Positions 1 through 7,091 of a DNA stretch of 25,739 nucleotides are shown piece after piece (position 1 is the stretch's first letter; each line of letters starts with the position of its first letter). The notes below the pieces were generated by a model that worked only from the letters and a program-made list of their open reading frames with translations, did no database searches and was not told the DNA's origin. A program made the translations under genes and the position numbers. This DNA is from JBLKSS01 sp047607725 (lineage in GTDB: Bacteria > Pseudomonadota > Gammaproteobacteria > Enterobacterales > Enterobacteriaceae): positions 1-25,739 of the forward strand of contig NZ_JBLKSS010000025.1 of NCBI RefSeq assembly GCF_047607725.1. Direction: 5' to 3'.

Positions 1-140
1 GCGTGGAGCCGGAAGCGTATCTGCGCCATGTGCTGGCGATTATCGCGGATCATCCCATCAACAAAATCAAAGAGCTCCTGCCGTGGAACCTCACCATCCC
101 TGCTGAATAACTGTCAATACGGCGCTGGGCGTACGCTTAC
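1..140 (+). mobile_element. Right end of an IS66-family insertion sequence
   Basis: The window opens inside an IS66-family element. It contains the tail of a TnpC-like transposase (3-110) followed by a terminal repeat at 122-140 that ends in CGCTTAC; read inward this is GTAAGCGTACGCCCAGCGCC, and IS66 elements typically begin with GTAAGCG. A near-identical end (one mismatch in about 22 bases) occurs at 25540. The left part of the element lies outside the window, so the 8-bp target duplication cannot be tested; the right-flanking 8 bases are CTCTGGCC. Confidence 0.8.
3..110 (+). CDS. IS66 family transposase (TnpC), C-terminal 35 residues
   Basis: The open frame enters from the left edge and ends with TAA at 108-110. 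The visible tail contains HPINKIKELLPWNL, which matches the conserved C-terminus of IS66 TnpC transposases (pattern HPxNRIxELLPW). The catalytic DDE domain is outside the window, so whether the whole gene is intact is unknown. It sits just inside the terminal repeat at 122-140, as expected for the last gene of the element. Confidence 0.8.
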   Translation: MEPEAYLRHVLAIIADHPINKIKELLPWNLTIPAE

Positions 141-151
141 CTCTGGCCAAC

Positions 152-173
152 AAAAAAGGGGCGCAAGCGCCCC
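152..173 (-). terminator. Rho-independent terminator reading leftward
   Basis: On the minus strand a GGGGCG-CTTG-CGCCCC hairpin is followed directly by six T. There is no open gene between it and the metE terminator at 349-372, so it either backs up metE termination or ends a short untranslated RNA lying in 174-340. It lies 12 bases outside the IS66 end. Confidence 0.7.
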
Positions 174-348
174 GGGAGAATGCGGCTCCACCTTAACCGG
201 ATTGCTAGTGGCTGCCGCGCTGGTATAAACGCCGGTACGTTCTGCCCTTACGGGGATTTCCCTGGTGTGGAGCAACCTTTCCCGACTGAGGCTTATTATT
301 CCATTAAACTGCTGATTGGCGCCGCGTAACCGCCTTCCCTACCAACAA

Positions 349-372
349 AGAGCGCCGGCGAACCGGCGCTCT
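349..372 (-). terminator. metE terminator hairpin
   Basis: A perfect 10-bp stem (AGAGCGCCGG / CCGGCGCTCT) with a four-base loop begins just after the metE stop codon. On the minus strand it is followed by TTTGTT, a short T-rich tail, so it is a plausible terminator for metE. Confidence 0.65.
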
Positions 373-375
373 CGT

Positions 376-2652
376 TTACCGCTGCTCCTCGCGCAATTTT
401 TTGGCGGCGGTCACCATATTGGCCAACGATTGACGCGTTTCCGGCCAGGCGCGGGTTTTCAATCCGCAGTCGGGGTTCACCCACAGGCGTTCCGCCGGAA
501 TACGCTGGGCCGCTTTACGCAGCAGCGCGACGATCCACTCCTCGCTCGGTACGTTCGGCGAGTGAATGTCATACACGCCAGGCCCGATTTCGTTGGGATA
601 ATCGAACTCCTTAAAGGTTTCCAGCAGTTCCATATCCGACCGGGACGTTTCGATGGTGATGACATCAGCATCCAGCGCCGCAATGGAATCCATAATGTCG
701 TTGAACTCGCAATAACACATATGGGTATGGATTTGGGTGTCGTCCTGCGCCACCGCCGCGTTCAGCCGGAAGGTTTCCACCGCCCAAGTCAAATAGTCGT
801 TCCAGGCCGAATGTTTCAGCGGCAGGCCCTCGCGCAGCGCCGGCTCGTCGATTTGAATGATGCCGATACCGGCCTGTTCCAAATCCGCCACTTCATCACG
901 CAACGCCAGGGCAATCTGCCGGGCAATGGTTTTACGGCTCACGTCCTCGCGGGCGAAAGACCAGCACAAAATGGTGACCGGACCGGTCAGCATGCCTTTT
1001 ACGGGCTTGTCGGTCATCGATTGGGCATAACGCGCCCATTCGACGGTAATCGCCTCAGGGCGGCAGATATCACCGATGATAATGGGCGGCTTCACGCAGC
1101 GCGAACCGTAACTTTGCACCCAACCGTTCTGGGTAAAGACAAACCCGTCCAGATGCTCGCCGAAATATTCCACCATGTCGTTGCGTTCGGCTTCGCCGTG
1201 TACCAGCACATCCAGCCCCAGGCGCTCCTGCTCGACAATGGCTTGCTTGATATGCTCGCTGATGCCGGTGCGATAGCGGCCGCCATCCAGACGCCCGCGT
1301 TTGAAATCGAGGCGCAGACCGCGGATTTCCGTGGTTTGCGGGAAAGATCCTATGGTGGTGGTTGGCCAGGCGGGCAGATTAAAGCGTGCGCGTTGCACGG
1401 CGGCGCGGGCGGCGTACGGCTGCTGGCGCTGGCTGTCGGCGGCGGTAATCTTCTCCAGACGCGCTTTGACCTCTGGATTATGCACCCGGCTGGAGTGGCG
1501 GCGGGCGCGGATTGGCGCGCTGTACTCGGCCAGCCCGCCCTGATGCGTCTCATCCGGCGCATTCAGCGCGGCACGCAGCAGACCCAGCTCGGCGCATTTT
1601 TGCAGCGCAAAAGCAAACCAGCTCTTCACTTCTTCGTCCAGCCGCGTTTCGGTGCTCAAATCAATGGGGCTATGCAGCAGCGAACAAGACGATCCCAGCC
1701 ACAGCTCGCGTTTGCCCACCAGAGGACGCAGTTGTTCAAACCAGCTCTGCAGATCGGCGCGCCAGACGTTACGCCCGTTGATGACGCCGGCGGATAACAC
1801 CCACTCCGCCGGCAGTTGCCGATGCAGGTCGGTCAGGTCGTCGTCGCCCGCCACCAGATCCACATGCAGCCCCTGTACCGGCAGCGCGGTGATAATATCC
1901 AGTTGATGCCGGATGCTATCGAAATAGGTGGTCAGCAGCAGTTTCGCCTGTCCCTGCAGCGCTTGATAGGCATCGCGGTAGGCTTCACGCCACGCCTGCG
2001 GCAACTCCAGCACCAGGGCCGGTTCGTCGATCTGCACCCAGTCCACGCCGCGTTTCGCCAGTTCACCCAGCACCTGCCGGTACACCGGCAGCAGCGCCGG
2101 CAGCAAGGACAGGCGATCAAAGACTTCCCCCTTCACCTTGCCCAACCACAGGTAGCTGACCGGCCCAAGTAGCACCTGCTTGACGCGGTGGCCTAGCGCC
2201 AGCGCTTCGTCCACTTCGTCGAGCAGTTGGGTCCAGCCCAGGCGGAACTGCTGTCCAAGGGTAAACTCGGGGACCATGTAGTGGTAATTGGTGTTAAACC
2301 ATTTGGTCATTTCGGCGGCGGCGGCGGGCTCACCGGTCGGGGCGCGGCCGCGGCCGATGCGAAACAGCGTGTCGATATCGCTGGCGTTCGCGCCGCTGCG
2401 GTGGCGGGCCGGGACGTTATCCAGCATCAGACTGGTGGTGAGAACATGATCGTACCAGGCAAAATCACCCACCGGCAGAAGGTCGACCCCGGCGTCTTTC
2501 TGCTGTTGCCAATGACACGCCCGCAGTTCGCGGCCGGTTTCCAGCAACTGCTGCTGGCTGATATTCCCGGCCCAATAACTTTCTTGCGCTTTCTTTAATT
2601 CCCGGTGCAGACCGACGCGGGGAAAACCCAGTGTGTGACTCAGAATTGCCAT
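376..2652 (-). CDS. metE: Cobalamin-independent methionine synthase
   Basis: MetE transfers a methyl group from 5-methyltetrahydropteroyltri-glutamate to homocysteine, the last step of methionine synthesis, in the cytoplasm. The 758-residue product aligns end to end with E. coli MetE (753 aa), from the N-terminal TLGFPRVG segment on. The zinc and homocysteine ligands are present: His644 and Cys646 in HTHMCYC and Cys729 in NPDCGLK. The open frame extends 22 codons further upstream, but the ATG at 2650-2652 matches the family start and is preceded by a strong GGGAGAGG ribosome binding site. It is divergent from its activator gene metR, the usual arrangement, with candidate MetJ boxes in between. 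A hairpin terminator follows at 349-372. No lesions are visible. Identity is very secure. Confidence 0.98.
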   Translation of the reverse strand: MAILSHTLGFPRVGLHRELKKAQESYWAGNISQQQLLETGRELRACHWQQQKDAGVDLLPVGDFAWYDHVLTTSLMLDNVPARHRSGANASDIDTLFRIGRGRAPTGEPAAAAEMTKWFNTNYHYMVPEFTLGQQFRLGWTQLLDEVDEALALGHRVKQVLLGPVSYLWLGKVKGEVFDRLSLLPALLPVYRQVLGELAKRGVDWVQIDEPALVLELPQAWREAYRDAYQALQGQAKLLLTTYFDSIRHQLDIITALPVQGLHVDLVAGDDDLTDLHRQLPAEWVLSAGVINGRNVWRADLQSWFEQLRPLVGKRELWLGSSCSLLHSPIDLSTETRLDEEVKSWFAFALQKCAELGLLRAALNAPDETHQGGLAEYSAPIRARRHSSRVHNPEVKARLEKITAADSQRQQPYAARAAVQRARFNLPAWPTTTIGSFPQTTEIRGLRLDFKRGRLDGGRYRTGISEHIKQAIVEQERLGLDVLVHGEAERNDMVEYFGEHLDGFVFTQNGWVQSYGSRCVKPPIIIGDICRPEAITVEWARYAQSMTDKPVKGMLTGPVTILCWSFAREDVSRKTIARQIALALRDEVADLEQAGIGIIQIDEPALREGLPLKHSAWNDYLTWAVETFRLNAAVAQDDTQIHTHMCYCEFNDIMDSIAALDADVITIETSRSDMELLETFKEFDYPNEIGPGVYDIHSPNVPSEEWIVALLRKAAQRIPAERLWVNPDCGLKTRAWPETRQSLANMVTAAKKLREEQR

Positions 2653-2667
2653 TACCCTCTCCCATTT

Positions 2668-2691
2668 AGACGTCCAGATGTTTACACATCC
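2668..2691. promoter_or_regulatory. Candidate MetJ operator (three tandem met boxes)
   Basis: Three adjacent 8-mers, AGACGTCC, AGATGTTT and ACACATCC, match the met box consensus AGACGTCT at 7, 6 and 5 of 8 positions. Tandem 8-bp boxes just upstream of metE are the known MetJ-SAM repressor arrangement. The site lies 16 bases upstream of the metE start codon. Confidence 0.6.
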
Positions 2692-2730
2692 ATAATCACC
2701 ATGTAATGTACAGTTCACAAGCGCAAATTA

Positions 2731-2746
2731 TTCACTTGCAGGTGAA
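2731..2746. promoter_or_regulatory. Palindrome in the metE-metR intergenic region, possible MetR site
   Basis: TTCAC-TTGCAG-GTGAA is an inverted repeat lying 9 bases before the metR ATG. MetR recognises TGAA-N5-TTCA; this palindrome has the same half-sites in the opposite arrangement, so the assignment is tentative. Its position would fit autoregulation of metR and activation of metE. Confidence 0.35.
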
Positions 2747-2754
2747 ACACTCTC

Positions 2755-3666
2755 ATGATCGAACTCAAACATCTGCGAACGCTGCAAGCGTTGCGTAACA
2801 GCGGCTCGCTGGCGGCGGCGGCGGCGCAGCTACACCAGACCCAATCGGCGCTGTCCCATCAGTTCAGCGATTTGGAACAGCGGCTGGGCTTTCACCTGTT
2901 CGTGCGCAAAAGCCAGCCGCTGCGTTTTACGCCGCAGGGAGAAATTTTGCTGCAACTGGCCGAACAAATCCTGCCGCAGGTGCAGCAGGCGCTGCAAACC
3001 TGCCAGCAGCCGCATCAGGCCACGCTACGTTTAGCTATCGAATGCCATAGCTGCATCCAGTGGCTGACGCCGGCGTTGGTGGAATTTCACCAACAGTGGC
3101 CACAGGTATTGATGGATTTTCGCTCCGGCGTCACCTTCGATCCGCAACCGGCGCTGCAACAGGGCGAACTGGATTTGGTGCTCACCTCGGATATCTTGCC
3201 GCGCAGCGGGCTTTTTTATGCGCCCATGTTCGATTTTGAGGTTCGGCTAGTGGTGTCGCCGGATCATCCGCTGGCGGCCAAGGAGGTCATTGAGCCGCAG
3301 GATTTGGACCAGGAAACGTTGTTGATCTATCCGGTACAGTGCAACCGCATGGATATTTGGCGCCATTTCCTGCAGCCGGCGGGCATTAGCCCGATGCTCA
3401 AAACCGTTGATAACACTTTGCTGTTGATTCAAATGGTGTCGGCACACATGGGTATCGCCGCGCTGCCGCATTGGGTGGTGGAAAGTTTTGAATGCCAGGG
3501 GCTTATCGCCACCCGGCCGCTTGGCGAAGGGCTGTGGAGCCGTCTCTATGCCGCCGTGCGCGACGGCGAACAGCGCCAGCCGGCAACCGAGGCGTTCATC
3601 CGCTCTGCCCAGCAACACGCCTGCGCCCATTTGCCCTATGTCCGCTGCGCCGAAGCAAACCTGTAG
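2755..3666 (+). CDS. metR: LysR-type transcriptional regulator of methionine genes
   Basis: MetR is a homocysteine-responsive LysR-family activator of metE and other met genes. The 303-residue product has the N-terminal winged helix-turn-helix (about residues 1-60, with GSLAAAAAQLHQTQSALSH as recognition region) and the effector-binding domain (about 90-295). Similarity to E. coli MetR is very high throughout, including AIECHSCIQWL and the segment DNTLLLIQMV. E. coli MetR is 317 residues, so the poorly conserved tail is somewhat shorter here. The start is the ATG that matches the family N-terminus; the ribosome binding site (AGGTG) is weak and far from it. It is divergent from metE. In E. coli bioP lies convergent right behind metR; here 2.3 kb of foreign-looking sequence separates them. 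Confidence 0.97.
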   Translation: MIELKHLRTLQALRNSGSLAAAAAQLHQTQSALSHQFSDLEQRLGFHLFVRKSQPLRFTPQGEILLQLAEQILPQVQQALQTCQQPHQATLRLAIECHSCIQWLTPALVEFHQQWPQVLMDFRSGVTFDPQPALQQGELDLVLTSDILPRSGLFYAPMFDFEVRLVVSPDHPLAAKEVIEPQDLDQETLLIYPVQCNRMDIWRHFLQPAGISPMLKTVDNTLLLIQMVSAHMGIAALPHWVVESFECQGLIATRPLGEGLWSRLYAAVRDGEQRQPATEAFIRSAQQHACAHLPYVRCAEANL

Positions 3667-4101
3667 TCTTCTGGCGCGACTTGGCGACTGGCCACTTAGC
3701 GACAGATAACACTGAGTTCGGCGCCCAGCAGCGGACGCCGAAACGACCGGCGATCGACATTACTGCGCCGTGTGCTTAAGCGAACGACGCAACAGCGACG
3801 GAAACCTAAACAGCCGGCGATTGACGCCACTGCACCGAACGCTTAAGCCACCGGTGACCGATGCCACAGCGGCGGGCGACCTTCCACAGGGGACTGAGCA
3901 ACCCGCCAACATCCCTTACTTAATGCTATACATCCGCTAATTCGGTGAGGCTCCGCTCAGACAATACGTATTGCCCGATGTTTGCCCTTTGCCGATTCAC
4001 GCCATCAACGCAACGGCCCGCGGCCTCTTGGCGGTCTGACGCATAAGATTTCCCCTCTCGCTGAGTGGAGAGAGGGAGCAGTGCCGCTCCGAAAGCGAGG
4101 C
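3667..4101. other. Spacer without a gene between metR and the PipB-like gene
   Basis: I see no credible coding frame here. The stretch holds an imperfect 67-bp-period tandem repeat (3747-3847) and a weak hairpin at 4053-4076 (stem CCCTCTC/GAGAGGG) that could end the minus-strand PipB-like transcript, although no T tract follows. Confidence 0.6.
3747..3847. repeat. Imperfect tandem repeat, period 67 bp
   Basis: 3747-3780 and 3814-3847 agree at about 26 of 34 positions, both starting CCGGCGAT and ending GCTTAAG, offset by exactly 67 bases. A shorter third echo (CCGGTGACCGATGCCAC) begins near 3850. Its function is unknown; it looks like an old tandem duplication in non-coding DNA. Confidence 0.55.
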
Positions 4102-5010
4102 TCATAATTCGGTGACGGGGACCTCATTAACAAAAGGCCGCGGGTGGGCCTCACTCAAATTGGCGCCGTCGAAATGCCGCCTGTCAACAAAGGCCCCGTT
4201 GAGATTCGCGTGCGCCAAGCGGGTACCGTTCTGCTTGGTCTGTCTCAGGCAGGCCTTGCTGAGATTCGCATGGCTAAAGTCGGCGTAGTTAAGATCGGCG
4301 CGGGAAAGATCGGCATACGAGAGATCGGCGTGTCTGAGATCGGCACCGGCGAGGCAAGCTTGCCGCAGTTTGGTTTTGTAACAAACCGCGCCCGTCAGCG
4401 TCGCCTGATGCAAATGGGCTTCAGACAGCCATGCGAACTTCAGATTCGCATCCGCCAGGCAGGTCCCCTCGAGAATGGCACGGCGCATATCCGCCTCCTC
4501 CAGATTCGCGCCGCGCAGATCAGCCCACGACAAATTAGCATACGCAAAACTGGCGCCTTCCAGGTCAGCCTCGCGCAAATTGATATTACGCAAAACGTAA
4601 CCGTTTAAATCGGCGCAGCGCAAGTTTAGTTTCCCCTCCTCGGTCAGTGAATATTGATTGGAGGAATGAGGGGTCCGTTTTTGTAACAGTAGCAGCGTTA
4701 AGGTGCGGGTAAAGAGATCTTGGTCCACGGTTTCAACTAGTGTGTGATTATCCGGCTCCGTAATTTTTACCTCTACCCTCACCTCACCGTTATACCAATG
4801 GGAAGGCGTATGGGAGGTAAGCGCTTGGGTAAATTTATCGTATTGCAGTGAATACGTCTTTCGTACGCTACCGGAGATGAATAAATTGATGAGATATTCC
4901 AGTCATCCTTTCGGCGAAATAGCAGATTGCCTATTGCTCTCGCTGTAATCTTGCACCGCATGTTTGGAAAATAAAGCGCAGCGCGTTGCGCTAAGATCAT
5001 AAACGGTCAT
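4102..5010 (-). pseudogene. PipB/PipB2-like pentapeptide-repeat type III effector, interrupted by one in-frame TGA
   Basis: The frame runs 303 codons from an ATG at 5008-5010 (preceded by AGGAGCC) to TGA at 4102. The only interruption is TGA at 4903-4905, codon 36. Across that stop the frame reads SPKG-stop-LEYLINLFISGSVRK, which parallels Salmonella PipB SPRGILEWFVNFF and PipB2 SPKTILEHIINFF, the N-terminal secretion and translocation region. A middle segment (VRVEVKITEPDN, then SLTEEGKLNLRCADL) parallels PipB's IIEVNKNGK and SLITEDGFLNLRGVNL. From about residue 115 to 290 there are A(D/N)LxX pentapeptide repeats, which fold as a right-handed quadrilateral helix. PipB proteins are SPI-2 effectors that go to host vacuole membranes. 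The sequence is more AT-rich than its neighbours and lies between metR and bioP, which suggests transfer. Without readthrough, only a 226-residue fragment could start, at GTG 4782. Family assignment is from memory of PipB sequences. Confidence 0.8.
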
Positions 5011-6028
5011 TCTGGCTCCTATTATTATGAAACGACCCTACTGTCGTGAATATGTTATTTAATGGCTCATTTCAACGCAGTTAAGCCTATGGCTTATTTT
5101 TTTCGTTCTTTGCGCGATAGAGAAGGCGAACCGGGGCCAAACCTTTCCCGCGCTCGCAATGGCATCATTTTTACAGAACGATCTGCTGGCTATCTATTCC
5201 AATTATGGCGACGCATTTTCCAACATTGAATGGCGGCACCCCGCCGCTGGGTAAAGACTTCCGCCTATGGTCTATATTTGTGCAAACCGCCCAGCTACCG
5301 CGCCATACCGTATCATTCCACCGTTCGCAGAATAAAAATCGATAGCTTTCTGCTGGGTAAAAGAGTGTTAAAATATCACCTGCCCTAGGCATTAAGGAAT
5401 AAGCATTATCACACCACTCTTTTAACAAAAGGGCATAGCATAAAGCCAAACCGCATTAATTTTCCTGCGGAGATCTTATTCTAGACACCTCCCCCAGCGC
5501 CCTTGATGACATTGGCGCCACCACTATCCCCTTTCATCGCGCGCATGGTAACATCGCCACCATGGGTGGCTGGGATTAACATCACATCATCAGCACCGAT
5601 GACCCTGCGTATTTATTTCATAAAAGTAAAGCCCTCAAGCTTATTTTGAATAAAGCCCGCACGACCTGTTAACCACAGGGTTAATTCATCAACAATGACT
5701 GTCATTTCATTCAGCGGCCTGATCACCGTGCCTTGAGGGTATTAAAAGCGACTTGTACTAGTTATTCAATGAGAAATGATTACTTTTCACGAAAATAGTC
5801 AATGCCGGCGCCATTATCCCCACCCTGGTAAAAATCAGTATATGCATTTTATTTTAACGGTATATGTTATGCCTTCTATCCGTTAAATACCTGACTTTCT
5901 ACCTAAGGCGCAGGCCTTAGGTATGAGCATGGCGGTAAAAGCGCATCCGGGATCGCGGCACCGGTGCCGGCGGTTGCGTCGCCATCGGGCGTTAGCCAAC
6001 AGGGCCGCGCGTGAACACCGCTATAGGT
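5011..6028. other. AT-rich, gene-poor stretch with decayed coding remnants
   Basis: No intact gene is visible over about 1 kb. On the plus strand several short frames look like pieces of a decayed gene: a frame near 5160-5234 (NDLLAIYSNYGDAFSNIEW), one near 5260-5390 in another frame (KPPSYRAIPYHSTVRRIKID), and 5460-5669 (DIGATTIPFHRAHGNIATMG) with a single internal TAA and an in-frame end. I do not recognise the family. Base composition resembles the PipB-like gene next door, so both probably arrived together. A perfect 9-bp hairpin (ACCTAAGGC / GCCTTAGGT) stands at 5901-5922 without a T tract. Confidence 0.5.
5901..5922. repeat. Perfect 9-bp inverted repeat with 4-base loop
   Basis: ACCTAAGGC-GCAG-GCCTTAGGT. 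It has no T run on either side, so it is not a classical terminator. It sits about where composition returns to the chromosomal average downstream of bioP, so it could mark the edge of the inserted stretch or limit 3' decay of the bioP message. Confidence 0.5.
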
Positions 6029-6910
6029 TCACGCATCGCGCGTTTCCCCCTGACGTGTTGCCGTTGACACCACCCAGCGCCGATGTATCCACAGCGAGGC
6101 CATAATGACCGCTCCACCAACGATAAAACTCGGCCAGCGCGGCTGCTCCTGCCAGATAGCCAAATTGACCAACAGGCCTGCCGGAACGTGGACATTATTC
6201 ATGATACCAAGCGTACCGGCGTCCACCTGAGTGGCGCCATGGTTCCACATGAAATAGCCCAGGGCGGACGCGCCAATGCCCAGCCAAATAAGGATCCCCC
6301 ACTGCAGCGTAGTGGTGGGCAATTTAGTCGCGTTACCGAACAGGCACCATGCGATAGCGGCCACCAAAAACGCGCCGAGATAAAACCAGGAGAACGCCGT
6401 ATGCGGCGGCATAGGCCAAACCTCCATCAGTCGTTTATAGCCCACCATGCCGACGGCGAAACAAATGTTGGCCGCCTGCACCAGCATTAACCCCCACCAG
6501 AAATGTTGGCTCAAGTGGTCGTAACGGATTATTGCCGCGCCGGCGACCGCCAGCAGTGCGCTGCCCAAATAACCCCAGCGCAAACGCTGGCCACGCAACA
6601 GATCGTAGATGAGCGTGACATACAGCGGCGTCAGTACCGTAAACAGCAAAAATTCCTGCACGGTCAAATAAAGATAGGCCTGGTAGCTGAACAAATACAT
6701 GATGCCGAGCTGGCAGGCGCCCGCCGCCATATACGCCAGCAGTTGCCGCGCGCGGTAACCCCGCCAGCGGACAAATGGCAGAAATACCAGCGCCGCCAGC
6801 GCCAATCGCACCAATACCGAAAAGGTACTGTCCACTTGGCCGGCGAGATATTCGCCAATCAAACTAAAGGAAAAAGCCCACAGAATGGTGGTGATGATCA
6901 ACAGCAGCAC
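6029..6910 (-). CDS. bioP: Biotin importer, EamA/DMT superfamily (YigM)
   Basis: BioP is an inner-membrane biotin uptake carrier with ten predicted membrane segments made of two EamA repeats. The product closely follows E. coli YigM/BioP: LIITTILWAFSFS at the start, then YLTVQEFLLFTVLTPLYVTL, WGYLGSALLAVAGAAIIRYD, VGYKRLMEVWPMP and VDAGTLGIMNN near the end. The frame is open up to 7069, but family similarity begins at VLLLIITT. I therefore chose the GTG at 6908-6910 (293 aa; E. coli about 299). No good ribosome binding site stands before it, and an ATG at 6992-6994 is an alternative. In E. coli it is adjacent and convergent to metR; here it keeps that orientation but is separated by the effector-bearing insertion. 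No lesion is seen. Confidence 0.9.
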   Translation of the reverse strand: MLLLIITTILWAFSFSLIGEYLAGQVDSTFSVLVRLALAALVFLPFVRWRGYRARQLLAYMAAGACQLGIMYLFSYQAYLYLTVQEFLLFTVLTPLYVTLIYDLLRGQRLRWGYLGSALLAVAGAAIIRYDHLSQHFWWGLMLVQAANICFAVGMVGYKRLMEVWPMPPHTAFSWFYLGAFLVAAIAWCLFGNATKLPTTTLQWGILIWLGIGASALGYFMWNHGATQVDAGTLGIMNNVHVPAGLLVNLAIWQEQPRWPSFIVGGAVIMASLWIHRRWVVSTATRQGETRDA

Positions 6911-7091
6911 GTTGCGCAATCTCGCAAATTGAAAACGCCAGTGTAACGGAAAGCGGTGACGGAGAATATGGCAATCAGGTTGACAGGTGTTCATAAGTTG
7001 AACACATCTAGCGCCTGCCGGTTCAGCGGAAACGCGCTTGTCTTCCCTTGCGCGCGTAACCGCTTTCACTTGTCGACTGTCCTGTTCAGAT

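Noticed and set aside
316..1797. 493-codon plus-strand frame across metE
   Set aside because: It is the antisense shadow of the clearly conserved metE; there is no family similarity and no ribosome binding site.
3747..3847. Possible CRISPR array
   Set aside because: Only two to three diverged units with a 67-bp period, no uniform repeats and no cas genes.
4144..4608. 154-codon plus-strand frame opposite the PipB-like gene
   Set aside because: It mirrors the pentapeptide repeats on the other strand; its periodic composition comes from the repeat itself.
4779..5000. 73-codon minus-strand frame upstream of the 226-codon pentapeptide frame
   Set aside because: It is in a different frame from the PipB-like gene; the true N-terminus is in the frame starting at 5010 with a stop at 4903-4905.
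5171..5449. 92-codon minus-strand frame in the AT-rich stretch
   Set aside because: No recognisable similarity and no ribosome binding site; plus-strand pieces over the same bases look at least as protein-like.
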